A DNA stretch of 64,000 nucleotides. It comes from Lepidostoma basale (Eukaryota > Arthropoda > Insecta > Trichoptera > Lepidostomatidae). The notes below the pieces were generated by a model. It was not told where the DNA came from. It saw nothing but the letters and a program-made list of their open reading frames with translations, and did no database searches. Location: the NCBI GenBank assembly GCA_022606425.2, contig JAHDVF020000729.1, positions 1,426,001 through 1,490,000 of the forward strand, given 5' to 3'. Below, one piece after another: positions 11,196 to 22,141 of this stretch; within the stretch, counting starts at the first letter, position 1, and each line of letters starts with the position of its first letter. Made by a program: the position numbers and the translations under genes.

Positions 11196-11824
11196 CACTT
11201 TAAATATTTGTAAAAGTACGTGACAAAGTCCATAGATGTAAAAAAAACATATATTTTATTTAACTGAGGGTTGCGCTTGTATAATAATATAGGGGCGGAC
11301 ACGTCGGCGAGTCCATACTCCTTTGATACTTTACTGGACGCACCCGTGCGTCCATACTCAGGTAGAGGTTAAACTGATTGAGATACTTTTCATAGATGGG
11401 TGAAACCCCTTCAGTGTTGTTGAGATGTTTGGTATGGTAACAACAGGTTTCCCGTTGGAAATACGTCTCCTTGACGGGAATCAAATATACGAAAGAGACG
11501 TACAGAAAGAGTTCCTTCTATAATTAATTTTTTAAATTCTTTGGTCGTGACCTTATTGTGACACGAACACCCGATACCGCTTTAAAGCCTCGGGCATACG
11601 AGCAATGTTTCATGACGACTCTGCGGAATGAAACAAGCTCATTACCTGGAGCGCGAAAGTAATTGGAACACAATAACGTACCTACCCGCAATTAGTGCGA
11701 TTAACACTATAAAACGTGTTACGGTATACGAATGCTTATCAGTGTTGATACAACATGCGTATCAGCGGCGAAACGTGGTGTTTAAACGCAGAAGGGTACA
11801 ATATAATTTGTAAATTTAATAACT

Positions 11825-12420
11825 TAATTACAAAATTGGAAAGGGATATTGAAAGAAGGGTTGGGGCAGGCAAGTGAATGGTGCACTTAAAGTTGGCATC
11901 GCAAACAAAAACCTATACAAAAAATCTAAAATGGCAGTGCACAATGGTGTTCTTGTACCGACCCTTATGTGTTAAAGCGAAGCATGGAACTGGCAAAAGA
12001 AGGATGAAAGTAGAATAAATGCAGTAAAAATGAGATATCTTAGACGATTGTGTGGATACTCTGTGTATGATAGTGTCGAATGAAAATGTAAGAAGTGAAT
12101 GCGGTGCGAATGATGGTATTATGAACAAAATAATGTAAGGATCATTTAGATGGTTTGGACACATGGAAAGAATGAATGAAGAAAGAATGGTAAAAAAGTA
12201 GATGTTAACCATATAAATGGATCTAGAAATAGAAGTAGACCGAGGAAAACGTGGCACGATCAAATAAATCAAATATTGAATGCCGGTTATGTGAGGAGTC
12301 GACGCGTGTGCATGACACGATGTTGAGGAAACGAGAGAAATATGTCAGGAAAGAAAAGTGTGGCAGTCCATTCTTTCGGCCCACCCCTTCGGAGAGACGG
12401 TGTGATGGTTGGTTTAGTAA
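11825..12420 (+). pseudogene. RTE-type LINE ORF2, longest local copy
   Basis: About 600 bp of the ORF2 region after the RT palm. It reads NGALKVGIANKNLYKKSKMA, VHNGVLVPTLMC, then WQKKDESRINAVKMRYLRRL, CGYSVYD, RWFGHMERMNEERMVKK and the terminal VWQSILSAHPFGET-like end before GGTGTGATGG. Stops and frameshifts interrupt it at several points. It shows that the short terminal fragments elsewhere in the window come from an RTE-type endonuclease/reverse transcriptase LINE. Confidence 0.8.
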
Positions 12421-12501
12421 TAACTTAATTCAAAACAGAAAATTGGATCCCATTTTTGGAGAAGATGGAGAGTTTAAATATACAATACTATTTTGCTATT
12501 A

Positions 12502-12886
12502 CGTCACCTGAGAGTAAGAAGGTTCCAACTGACAAAAGTAAAAAGCTGAGAAAAATGAAGTCAATGTTTTGTTGGTTTCGGGTGGGCATCTTGGAATAAA
12601 AGGGTTTTATTCCAATTTCCAGCGATTCTTTTACCGAAAAACGTGTAAATTTTGTCTGGCAACGGTTGGAATAATAAAGTTCTAAGTTTAAATGAATCCT
12701 TCTTCAGTAAATCGTGTGTTTTGAATGATCAGATGGAACTTGATTCTTTTTGTAACATCAAAATGACGATACTTTTACATGTTTTTTTTAATTGTACGTA
12801 TAGATAAGGTTAGTAAGAACCCTTTTCACGAAAAAAAGCCAAATGTGAAATTTTGTTAGTTGGAACCCTCTTACTCTCAGGTGACG
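12502..12886. mobile_element. 385-bp MITE-like element with 36-bp TIRs
   Basis: The terminal inverted repeats (12502-12537 and 12851-12886) start CGTCACCTGAGAGTAAG and match at 34 of 36 positions. They are flanked by a perfect ATTA at 12498-12501 and 12887-12890, consistent with a 4-bp target duplication. No transposase is encoded. The superfamily is unassigned; if the true end is CACCTG instead, the flanks would be ACGT/ACGA. Confidence 0.75.
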
Positions 12887-12929
12887 ATTATTAAATACAT
12901 TCTGAATAAGAAACAGTTACTCGGTCGCT

Positions 12930-13152
12930 CGTTGAATCATCATTAAGCATCGCAAGCCAAATCAATGGAAAGGGTATATTCTATCATATTAATTCTCATG
13001 CCTTGTGATAGGTAGCTAATCAATCGCCATTTTATTGTCAAGTGCATTCCACACCAGACAGTGTGACAATCATACTGCCACCGCCGGGAATCGAACCCGG
13101 GACCTTCCGTGTGGCAGTCGTAACACTTGCCATTCGGGCACGAAGGTCGTCA
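12930..13152 (-). mobile_element. tRNA-derived SINE
   Basis: Antisense copy. In reverse complement: head GACGACCTTCGTGCCCGAAT, B-box GGTTCGATTCC, body ATTGTCACACTGTCTGGTG, GACAATAAAATGGCGATTG and CTACCTATCAC, then a 3-prime part with GATTTGGCTTGCGATGC. The A box is damaged (GCCCGAATGG), so it is not a functional tRNA gene. Confidence 0.8.
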
Positions 13153-13394
13153 TGACTGTCGGAAATACCTTTTCGATCTAGGTTAATTGATTAAGCTGGG
13201 CAGAAGTTATTTTTTATATTAACGAAAGATCAAACACGACAGACAATTTTCTTGACTTAGTTTGATGTGAATTAATTATGTAGAAACTTTGTTGCGCGAA
13301 TAAGGAAATATGATTGAAGCTAATTCAGCGAAGAAAAGATGCATTTGTCGAGCTTACAACTGATTTAACACAGTATAAATTATTCCCATATAAT

Positions 13395-13720
13395 AATCAA
13401 TGCAAATATAAGAAGTGAATGCAGTGCGAATGAGAGTGTTATGAACAAAATAATGAAAGGGTTAAGACGGTTTGGACACATTAACACATGAATGAAGAAA
13501 GAATGTTAAATAAAATACATGATAACGATATAAATGGAACAAGAAATAGATGAAGATCGAGGAAAACGTGACACGATCAAATCAAATAAATATTAAATTC
13601 CTCCGTGTTCCGTGAGGAATCGGAAAAATCGATGTGCGTGCATGACATGCGTGTGGAAAGAATAGTGAGGCTGTCCAATCATTATGACTACCTTTTCGGG
13701 GAGACGGCGTGATGCTTGGT
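13395..13720 (+). pseudogene. RTE-type LINE 3-prime fragment
   Basis: Sense copy with NIRSECSANESVMNKIMKG-like start, RRFGH, the RGKRDTIKS-like block, RNRCAC and a tail GGCGTGATGCTTGGTTAGTT. It carries the long subtype features of the 11825 copy and several indels. Confidence 0.7.
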
Positions 13721-13799
13721 TAGTTAAATTCAATAAATATTTTTTTGATAAATTTGAGGCTCTTACAATCTGGAATTCAATAATTACAATTTTTTAATG

Positions 13800-13900
13800 A
13801 ATTAAAAAACACTATTATATCCACTTTGGAGATTAATTTCTCTGTTCTCCCGATGATGGGCGTGTAAAACCTTTGAATTGTGTCGAGAAAAATAAACTTA
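13800..13900. repeat. Fragment of fold-back family B
   Basis: GATGATGGGCGTGTAAAACC, TTGTGTCGAGAAAAATAAAC and CTTAAAAGTGGAAAAAACAG correspond to the right half of the fold-back at 19567-19659. Only one arm is recognisable. Confidence 0.5.
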
Positions 13901-14640
13901 AAAGTGGAAAAAACAGTGTTCAAACTATTCATCAATTCATTGCTTTCCACAGAATCGTGGTTACGTAAATTAATTTTAGAGGCGATGTAAAAAAAATCAC
14001 CCATCGTCCCTGTAGCATCTACCGATATATCCACTAAGAGTATTTAATTGTGTGCCCGTCCGGAAGGTAAATCCAGACGGCTAATCCCAGAGCCATCAAG
14101 CTGGCAACATAATTTAGTGCCGGAAATAAAAAGTCGCCAGCAATTTCGAAAGGCCGTTTCCATGTGACGCCGACTGACGCGACGCGTCTTGTTGAAAAGC
14201 AAAATAATATTCCCGGAATTAAAACGCTTAAAAAAAGATGATAAAATTCGCTCTCGCTGACTTTGACAGCTGTTCTAATATTGCATGTACGGAGGAAAAA
14301 TTAAATAAAGCGTATTTTTCGCGTTGCGCAACTTTTCTTCTTTTTCTTTTCTGCCTATTCGCGAGGTCGTAGTATTTTGTCCTTTTCGTTTACATTTCTC
14401 GGTCTTTCAGCGAGTCTACTTACGTAATTGTGATGCTAAGAAAATACATGTACATAAATAATATATAAACTTAACAGGGTTAAGGGAAAGGAGACAAAAA
14501 TATTAAATGGATGTAACTGTTCTCTTATGTTCAACAATGTTTTAGAAAATTAGCTATAAATTATATTCATACTACTCATATTTAAATAAAAAAGTTGGTT
14601 ACAATAATTTCTTTGTAAATGTTAATTATTGTTTTTTTAT
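13901..14640. other. Non-coding; no feature seen
   Basis: A GC-richer patch at 14050-14200 shows no coding signal and no repeat match. Confidence 0.4.
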
Positions 14641-15003
14641 CAAATGAGTTTTATTTTATTTTATAGGAATGTCACGTTTGGCCTTTCTTAGACAAAAACT
14701 AACATTTTATAATAATATAACTAAATAAATGCATGTTTTTTAAAAATATCATTATAAACTACTTTCACAAACCATACTGTCTGTGGATGCCAGGTAGCCT
14801 GGCGAAAATGTAGAAATAAAGACAATAAGTGGAAGTAGTAAAAAACATCGTTTTATTGAATTATTATTTAAAGTGAACCTCCATCAAGGGATTTCGGTAA
14901 AATCATTAGACTTGATAATACATTAGCACGATGAAACGTGTCATTTCTATTAAATATAATAAAACTTTTAGAAAACAAACGTTTTCATTCGTATTAATTG
15001 GTA
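14641..15003. repeat. Fold-back family A, arms far apart
   Basis: Left arm 14641-14685 (TTTATTTTATAGGAATGTCA, CGTTTGGCC) and right arm 14929-15001 (GATGAAACGTGTCATTTC, AAAACTTTTAGAAAACAAAC, GTTTTCATTCGTATT) are inverted relatives of the compact fold-back at 60393-60543, here separated by about 240 bp. Confidence 0.55.
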
Positions 15004-17239
15004 AACGTTCATTGCAAATGTTAAGTATGAGGACAGATACATTAGATTTAAGAATTGTTTGGTCAATATTTTCCAAGTGCGCTCTTGGGGTAATCTCTCC
15101 GCTTGGTTCGTAGTGGTCCAAGAAACAATCTATATCACACAACAATATAACTAAGGCTTTCTTATAAGTATACAATTAAAATTCACCTTCGCTAAAGAAA
15201 ACAGATTTTTTAAATGCGAAAATACATTTTTTTTAAAAACGCCTAGTGATTGAAAGAGAATTGTTTATTTACAATGATAAATGTCAAAAAAATGACAAGC
15301 GAAATAAACTAACGCAAATGAAAATATTATTACAGCAAATCGCGTGACCTCACGACTAATTTTGTGAAAATAATAAATTTTAGCCGAAACGCCATTGCTT
15401 TTCATCGAATTTATAAGTTTTCGCGAACGAACACGGTAATAAAACCAACAGGATAAAAATACTCGTCTTGTATTTAGGCGTGTTAAAATAAATAATTATG
15501 TTCTTGGAAACGATGTACCGACAGCTGAACTATTGTCCTCAAGATAACGAATTAACGTGTTCATCTGATATTAAGAAAACATTATACAATACATCGATAG
15601 GTCGCTTATTGATGATACGATAAAATACTTTAAATAAAATATTTTAACACCTTTTCCAGAGAACATTAATGAGTGCATGCATTAAGATTATTATATCAAG
15701 AAGATACTCTTTATAAGAAACAAATATACATACAAACATTTTCATATCTCAAATATTGAAGCACATATCTATGCCAAAATGCTAAAAATAATAAAATGAA
15801 TATTGCATTAACCGAAATAATAATTATACAATGATTTCACACCTTGTTCGACGGAAGAAACATCTTTATATTTTTATGAAAACTTTAAAATAATTATTAA
15901 ATAAAACGTTTAAAAAATTTGATGAACTTCCCATCAAGCGATTTCAGTAAAATTATCAGCTCATCTTAAATGATTTTTCAATATGTATATATACAATGTT
16001 TTAAGCCGTGAAATGCATCACATTGTTTGCTAGCTTTGCAAGTTTATAAATAACACTGAAAACTGTCTGGTATTATGTTACGTTTTCAACGCGGAACCAA
16101 GAAAGAACGGGAGAAAAAGTGGACAACCTTCGGAACTATTAATGCATTAACATAGTGCATGACAAGTTTAGTTCAATGCTATACAAATATTAATTCGTTC
16201 GCTAACTCCGACAATTTCGATCAAACAAAAAAACAACGTACGAGTATATGATACGGGCGTTGTTACACGAGCTGCATACTGCGCAAGTGGAATAAAGTCC
16301 GCTGTATGGTTTCGCCAATAAAAAAAGTAGCAGCTGCCTTTTTGTGATTCCACCGAGTCAAAGCATCGGTTATGCTCTCCATTCCGAAAAGAAAAGAGAG
16401 GGAAAAAAGCAACGTGTCCGAATTCGGTCCGTCAGTCCGATCCGCATTCCTGGAAGGACTTCGATCTTTCGGCCACGAGGCCGGACATGCTCCACGCCAG
16501 ATTAGTCCTGTCGCCAACTATACGAAACAGGGCGATATTGCATCGGCACACGCCACGACGATGTCCAGATAACGAAAATGATTACGCCCGAAATTTGTGT
16601 TTTATAAATCTACGCCAATTTTAGATAACATCTTGACTTGTGTTTGAATCGTATTTAAAAATAAATATACAAGAGTGAACATCTTAAAACATAAATAAAC
16701 GTTACCTGTGGTCACTTGCTATTTGATCTAAATGAACCGGCATTTAAAAAATAATAATAATCGGTTACTAGCGGGGAGTCGTGAGGTGGGATCGGTCTGT
16801 TACGGAATATAGGTCACACATGATTTAGCAAGGAGAGCACACAGTGGAAGGTCATGAATTACGATGATGAATCGTAATTAATCGGGTTGAGTGAAAGTGA
16901 CAGCTACACGAAAATAAAAGAACTAGCGGCGTATAATAAATGGACCACCGAAGCGACAAAGGAAAATGAGAATATGAAATGTGATGATATATTTCAAGGG
17001 TTCTAACATTTCACACAAGCGACAAAGAGCGTTTAGACCCAGGGACAAGCTCCGAGCTGAGCGAACATTCGATAGCTCGATAACTAAGGTCGACAGCCTC
17101 TAGACTGCCCGTGAACCCACTAGTGCATTACCGAACATACTTCCTTCTACCAGTGGCAAAAGTGCACGTAGTTCGAGGAAAAGAGATTACGATACAAATA
17201 TAGTTACTAATGAGAATGAAAAATATTCTTAATACGTAT
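15004..17239. other. Non-coding; no gene recognised
   Basis: AT-rich except for a non-repetitive GC-rich island at 16370-16570 with open frames on both strands but no recognisable protein. Probably intronic or intergenic. Confidence 0.4.
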
Positions 17240-17335
17240 TTAGTTCAATTCCACTTGTTTTTTTAGTTTCACGTTCACCGTGACCAGTTTCAACGGCTCG
17301 CTGCCATCTTCTGGTACCTACATTAAAGTTTGTTA
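17240..17335 (-). repeat. Dispersed repeat with hammerhead-like core (family D)
   Basis: Related to the inner part of the repeat at 55718-55815: both contain the strings AATTCCACTTG and (C/A)(A/G)GTTTC, followed by a CCATCTTCTGG / CGTCATCTGG block. Confidence 0.5.
17282..17313 (-). ncRNA. Hammerhead-like motif, U4 altered
   Basis: Minus strand: CAGAAGA-T-GGC...GCC, then a short spacer GTT, GAAAC-TG-GT-C. The GUC site and minimal helix III are kept; U4 of the core is A, which should abolish activity in a true hammerhead. Sister copy at 55734-55762. Confidence 0.25.
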
Positions 17336-17393
17336 GGCTTATGTATTAAATCCTAATGATGGGGATTGAAATATAGCGATTTTAAACTAACTA

Positions 17394-17665
17394 ACTATCA
17401 CGCCATTTCCCCGGAGGGGTAGGCAGAGAGGATGGATCGCCACAATGCTCTGCCCTGGCATACCTCTCGGGCTTCCTCTACATTTATACATCGTACCATG
17501 CACGCACGTCGATTATTCCGACTTCGAATGTGACTGCCTTTTAGTAATTGATTAATTTGGTCATGCCATGTCTTCCTCGGCTTCTTTTTCTACTCACGCT
17601 GTTTGTGTACAACTTTTTAACCATTCTACTCTCATCCATTCGTTCCATATATCCAAACCAACTCA
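17394..17665 (-). pseudogene. RTE-type LINE ORF2 3-prime fragment
   Basis: Antisense copy of the TTAG-tailed subtype: reverse complement carries FGYMERMDESRMVKKLYTNSV, RGRHGMTK, MHGTMYKCRGSPRG-like sequence and the terminus GGCGTGATAGTTAGTTAG. Frameshifted in the middle. Confidence 0.75.
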
Positions 17666-17794
17666 GAGATCCTATTTTATATAATCCATTAGTGTTTAAT
17701 GATTTAAAAGCTAAAAAAGAAACGAAATAATACATATTTTTAAATTATTTACAATGAACTTATCAAGAATATAAATAAAAAACAACATAAATTA

Positions 17795-18190
17795 ACTAAC
17801 TAACCATCACGCTGTCTCCCCGACAAAGGGGTAGGCAGAAATTATGGACCGGCTCACATTGTTGACGACCTTCGTGGCTGAGTGGTAAGTGCATTGACTG
17901 CCACCCCGAAGGTTCCGGGTTCGATTCCCGGCGAGGGCTGATTGTGATTGTCACACTGTCTTTGGTCTGGTGTAGAATTCACGTGACAATAAAATTGCGA
18001 TAGATTGGCTACCTATCACATGTCACGAGAATCACTATGATGCATATAATACCCTGTACATCGATTTGGCTCATGCTGTCATGATGTAAAGAGCGATTCA
18101 ACAAAATAACAATAATAACACATTTCTTTCCTAAAATATTTCTCTCGATTCCTCAACATTCATAAAGCTCGCCATGGATGCACTTGGAAT
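17795..18190 (-). pseudogene. RTE-type LINE fragment split by a SINE
   Basis: Antisense RTE terminus (TAACTAACTAACCATCACGC, GGGGTAGGCAGAAATTATGG) runs to 17862, is interrupted by the SINE at 17864-18110, and resumes at about 18118 with CACATTTCTTTCCTAAAATA and TCAACATTCATAAAGC. CACATT occurs on both sides of the SINE and may be its target duplication. Confidence 0.7.
17864..18110 (+). mobile_element. tRNA-derived SINE, best copy
   Basis: Begins GACGACCTTCGTGGCTGAGT with a good Pol III A box (TGGCTGAGTGG) and B box (GGTTCGATTCC) in a tRNA-like head of about 80 bp. A body follows (GTGATTGTCACACTGTCTTT, GTCTGGTGTAGAATTCACGTG, CTACCTATCACATGTCACG), then a 3-prime part with GATTTGGCTCATGCTG, ending in an AATAAC-rich tail. 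The intact boxes make this the copy most likely to be transcribable. It is about 245 bp long, inserted in an RTE copy. Other copies: 5990, 12930, 22495, 28870 and a fragment at 35530. Confidence 0.85.
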
Positions 18191-18804
18191 AGTATTTAAA
18201 CAACAGTAATACTTTCAATATATCATAGTTACAATGGATGTGAACAATTTTCTAGTCGAAGGTGGTTTGTTGAATTTATATTTGAAATGGCAACCATTTT
18301 TAAACCGCAAAAGTACAATGGAGAAATCATTGAAAAGCAAATAAAAATTATCAACATATCAGTGCGTTTTTTTCCCTTGAGATTCGAGTCGATGCGGTTG
18401 TTTTGGAGTTATCGCGTGGCGCCTTTCCGCTCAGAACAGATTGATAACGCAGCCAAGTAAATGAATGAACTCGGGAGCGATAAACACCAACTTATCGGAC
18501 CAATACGAGAAGTGACTTGTTTACTACTATGCCGCCGGGTAGAGCGACGCGTTCGAATAGAACAGCCCGACCATTCATGATCGCGCCGGGACACGGGGGA
18601 GGATACATTGGCAGGGTGAGACGTAAACATCAAATACTCGACGGAAGAGTGATACAATGCACATCACATGCAAGAAAAAAACAATTCAACTATACACAGA
18701 ATCAATGCATCCCTTATGCCATAGTTTCTTAACCTTTTTACATCCGCGGACTGCCACCAAAGAGTTAAAAAAATATTTTGCGGACATTGGAATAAAATAA
18801 TTAA
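18191..18804. other. Non-coding; GC-rich island
   Basis: A non-repetitive GC-rich segment at about 18480-18650 has no recognised protein or repeat relationship. Confidence 0.4.
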
Positions 18805-19035
18805 CAACAACAACAACAAACCATCACGCCGTTTCCCCGCAGGGGTAAGCAGAGAGAATGGACCGCCACATTACTCTATCCTGACGTACCGCTATAGCTT
18901 CCTCCACATTCATACAGCGAGTCATACACGCAGGTCGATTCATCTGGCCAACCTTTAAAATTTGATTAATTTGGTCATGCCATGTTTTCCTCGTCCTACC
19001 TCGACTCCGTACTCCATTCACATCGTGAACGTATA
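18805..19035 (-). pseudogene. RTE-type LINE ORF2 C-terminus
   Basis: Antisense copy with about 65 open codons: NGVRSRGRTRKTWHDQINQI, LKVG, RPACMTRCMNVEEAIAV, RQDRVMWRSILSAYPCGETA and stop. Its tail is a (TTG)5-type repeat (ACAACAACAACAA on the plus strand). Little degraded, so among the younger copies. Confidence 0.8.
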
Positions 19036-19059
19036 CTTTTATATAATTAATATTTATAA

Positions 19060-19410
19060 TAATGATTTTGACATATGAAAAGAATGAATGAGAGAATAAT
19101 TGTTAAAAAGTTGTATATAAGCAGTGTGAAGTAAAAAGAAGATGTGGACGGCAGAGGAAAATATGGTATGACCAAATAATAAATTACTCAATCTCATGAA
19201 AATTAAAGCGTCAACACTGTGGAATTCCATTGTTAATTGGAATTACTAATAGACGGTCACATTCGAAGCCAGAAAAATCGACGAGCGTGCGTTTTAAGAT
19301 GTATGAAAGTAGAGGAATTTCGGAAGGCATGTCAGGACAGAGCAGTGTGGCGGTCCATCCTCTCTGCCTACCCTTCCAGGGAAACGGCGAGTTGGTTAGT
19401 TAGTTAGAAA
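19060..19410 (+). pseudogene. RTE-type LINE fragment with internal insertion
   Basis: Sense TTAG-tailed copy: HMKRMNERIIVKKLYISSV-like start, TGGACGGCAGAGGAAAATATGG, then about 55 bp of foreign sequence at 19196-19250 (GCGTCAACACTGTGGAATTCC, also near 33013 and 38278), then TCACATTCGAAGCC to the tail GTTGGTTAGTTAGTTAG. Confidence 0.7.
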
Positions 19411-19566
19411 TATACAAATATAATATAACAAGAATGGAGTAATCAAAATTTAAAATATTTTTTACAAAAAACATGTACAATATTATATTTTTGATAAACA
19501 TAACACAGTGGAATTCCTAATTAAAGAATTTTTTATAAATTAAAACACTTTTTTCCCACTGATGCG

Positions 19567-19659
19567 TTTATTTTTCTCGACGTATTTCGGATGCTTTTCA
19601 CCTTCATCATCGAGAGAACGATAAAGGTGTAAAATCTTCGAAGCATGTCGAGAAAAATA
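19567..19659. repeat. Fold-back element, family B
   Basis: Arms 19567-19604 (TTTATTTTTCTCGACG, TATTTCGGATGCTTTTCACC) and 19624-19659 are diverged reverse complements around TCATCATCGAGAGAACG. One-arm relatives are at 13800-13900 and 60545-60625, and a weaker one at 33045-33120. The minus strand holds TGATGA-A-GG...GAAA, reminiscent of the hammerhead-like core but with C3 missing. Confidence 0.6.
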
Positions 19660-19924
19660 TTCTTAAAACTTAAAAATAAAAACAATGTTTAAATTCATTA
19701 AAAATAAAGTTTTGACGATTGAATGAAAGCATCTTAAAAGCATTAAAATAAAAATCTAGATTAAAACTCGTTGATTTCGCGAAGATATGTTAAGATGGAT
19801 GAGTCAATGAGTCAAAATAGAAAAGTTTGGCGTTTTCGTACGAGGGCCGACCCCAGATTATGGGAAATGGCAAAAGGAAAGAAGAGATGTTAAGATGGAA
19901 AATCTTAATGTATAATTAATAGAA

Positions 19925-20075
19925 AAAAAAATCAAATATTGAATGTCGGCCATGTGAGGAGTCAGAGAAATCGACGCGCGTGCATGACACGATGTATGAA
20001 TGTTGAGGAAGCGGGAGAAATATGTCAGGAAAGAAAAGTGTGGCAGATGGTTAGTTAGTTAGTTACTTTTTAATT
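19925..20075 (+). pseudogene. RTE-type LINE fragment, end deleted
   Basis: Carries LNVGHVRSQRNRRACMTRCM, NVEEAGEICQERKVWQ and then joins directly to GATGGTTAGTTAGTTAG, missing the SILSAYPxGE segment. The clean loss with retention of the tail suggests a small internal deletion. Confidence 0.75.
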
Positions 20076-20574
20076 AATAGAAAGTATCTCCATCTATTGA
20101 ATGTCGAAAGAGGGAAAGAGACACATAAAATATAAATTTATTGTTGATTATTAACATTGAGGGAAATAAACTCTGCGGAATAAGCAGATACCACTATTTG
20201 AATTTAGCCTATGCCATATGTTGTGGTTTGGTTAACGACTTTACTACCTCGGGTCCTTTCCATATTATTCTAAAGTTTAAATGCTTCGAGTGCATAATAT
20301 ACTTCCACCCGGACTTTCTTCTCGGATAATTTATGTGGCAGGTCTTGCGCGGCTCACGGAAATATACCCGAACAAAATAATATTTTTCATTCTCTACACT
20401 CAATATGATTTTCATGTAAAAAATAATTCTTGTTACACCAGGTAAATTTATTAGTCACAATATAACTTTTAATATAATCCAACGATTTTACTGAAATCTC
20501 TTTCGCAGTTCATTTTAAATAATAATGAAATAAAACCATGTTTTTAATAACTACTTCCACTTTAGTCTTTATTT
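20076..20574. other. Non-coding; no feature seen
   Basis: AT-rich, no recognised element. Confidence 0.4.
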
Positions 20575-21105
20575 TGACAGTGATCGGTTTCGCTAGATTA
20601 GCTGGCATCGAAAGAAACGTACATAAGAAAACACAAATCATTCTGTATAAGACAATCATCCGAACAGTGGTGACCTACGGGTGTGAGGTGTGGACTATGA
20701 CAGCGAAATCCGCAGAACGAATGGATACTTTTGAGAGAAGGGTGCTGCGCAGAATTCTGGAGCCTGTGAATGGAGAGAGTGGCATAATGACGAGCTGTAC
20801 AATATTTACAAAGCTTCCAGCCTCTCCACACAGGTCAGACAGAATAGACCGAAATGGGCCGGTCACGTGCAGAGGATGCCGTCATCGCGAACCTTAAAAA
20901 GGATGCTGGAGTGGCACCCGGGTGGTAGAAGACAATTGGACGACCAAGTCTGCGATGGGAGAATAAATTTGGGAGAAATAGGGTGAAATTGTTACGAGTG
21001 TCAAATTGGAATGTCGAAGCGGAGGACAGGAGTTGGAGGCAAAGAATAATGGAGGCTAAGGCTCGATATGGGCTGTACGACCATCGAAGAAAAAGAAGAA
21101 GTGTT
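20575..21105 (+). pseudogene. LINE ORF2 C-terminal fragment
   Basis: Open from about 20590 to 20770: IERNVHKKTQIILYKTIIRT, VVTYGCEVWTMTAKSAERMD, TFERRVLRRILEPV. This is the conserved thumb block (KxxIYKTLIRPVVTYGCExWTLT...FERRVLRRIxGP). It then shifts frame through ELYNIYKASSL-like sequence, WAGHVQRM and LGRPSLRWE to NWNVEAEDRSWRQRIMEAKA and RYGL. A separate LINE lineage from the GGCGTGATGG-ending family. Confidence 0.75.
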
Positions 21106-21784
21106 GATGCCGGAAAACCTGACGAAATCCACTATTAAAATACATTGAAAATATCCTCGGTCGGTACGAAATAACAAACGGAGTTGACGCAATTTCCTTA
21201 CCGAGATCAACACGACACCTTACGGGTGTAAGGTGATTACCATCGCGGCATAATCAAGATCAAGTTATCCGGTAGACAATAAACGGTCATCGAAACTGAA
21301 AACGGACACCCGACGGATGAAACTGACCAATGGTAATAACCGATACCTGCTTACTCGTTCGACAAATTTGATTGTCGCGTAAGCTAAGAATAGTGGCCGA
21401 TGGAACGAAGTTGTCTTCGTCTGGTCCGTCACTGTTCGGCAAATAATGTGGAAACTCTAAACCAATCGGCCATTCATCGGGTGCTGTTGCAAAAACAGAC
21501 TCGGTAAACGATGCATTGTGTGACACAACACACATCCACATAAACACGCCTGCGTATACGAAACTTACACGACTTACGATTAGGCGGTAAACACGCGGAG
21601 TTGCGCGAGAATAAACTAATTGCATGAGAGGATAAAGACGGAAATGGCGCAAGGAACTGTGAATATAGATATATTCAAATTCGTTATATGAGGCAAGATG
21701 ATGTGCAAGTTCAAATTGATCCCAAAATCAACTATTATTTAATCACAATAACAAACGGTCCAAAACGAGTTCCTTGGTTATTAT
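21106..21784. other. Non-coding; GC-richer, no feature seen
   Basis: About 21180-21660 is non-repetitive and GC-richer than its surroundings, with a 121-codon open frame on the minus strand that resembles no protein I recognise. Treated as chance. Confidence 0.35.
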
Positions 21785-21842
21785 TTTTCTTAACTAACTA
21801 ACCATCACGCCGTCTCCCCGAAGGGGTAGGCAGAAAGAATTT
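21785..21842 (-). pseudogene. RTE-type LINE 3-prime tip
   Basis: TAACTAACTAACCATCACGC, CGTCTCCCCGAAGGGGTAGG, CAGAAAGAAT: only the last 50 bp of the family, antisense, then unrelated T-rich sequence. Confidence 0.7.
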
Positions 21843-22084
21843 TTATTTTTCTTCATTCTACAAATTCTCTCCCATTCCTCACTCTGTCCCACCCTCGCCA
21901 ATACTGTATGAAATAATTTAATGTTAGGCTTATAAGTTTTCAAGCTGACGACAAGTGCACCATTTAAAAAACATTATGTGTTAAATTATTTTTATTTTGT
22001 TATTTTATTTTATATCATTATATTTTATATTATTTGTTTTAGATTTATTTTGTGGACGTTGGATGATCGAAGTGATCTGCCTTA

Positions 22085-22140
22085 AACATTTTCCTGTTTG
22101 TAATGTCTATTGAGTTAACAAACTGATTTGATTTGATTTG
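22085..22140 (+). pseudogene. LINE 3-prime tail with ATTTG repeats
   Basis: CTTTGTAATGTCT-like sequence followed by AACTGATTTGATTTGATTTG, the same 3-prime end as at 42795-42978. Only the tail remains. Confidence 0.5.
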
Positions 22141-22141
22141 A

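Noticed and set aside
16370..16572. 66-codon gene in the GC-rich island
   Set aside because: Open on both strands, no recognised motif, no splice context; GC-rich chance frames are expected.
17864..17945. tRNA gene
   Set aside because: The A and B boxes are good, but the head does not fold as a complete tRNA and continues into a repeated body found in five other places; it is a SINE.
21287..21652. 121-codon minus-strand gene
   Set aside because: Composition and lack of any recognisable motif suggest chance; not supported by neighbours.
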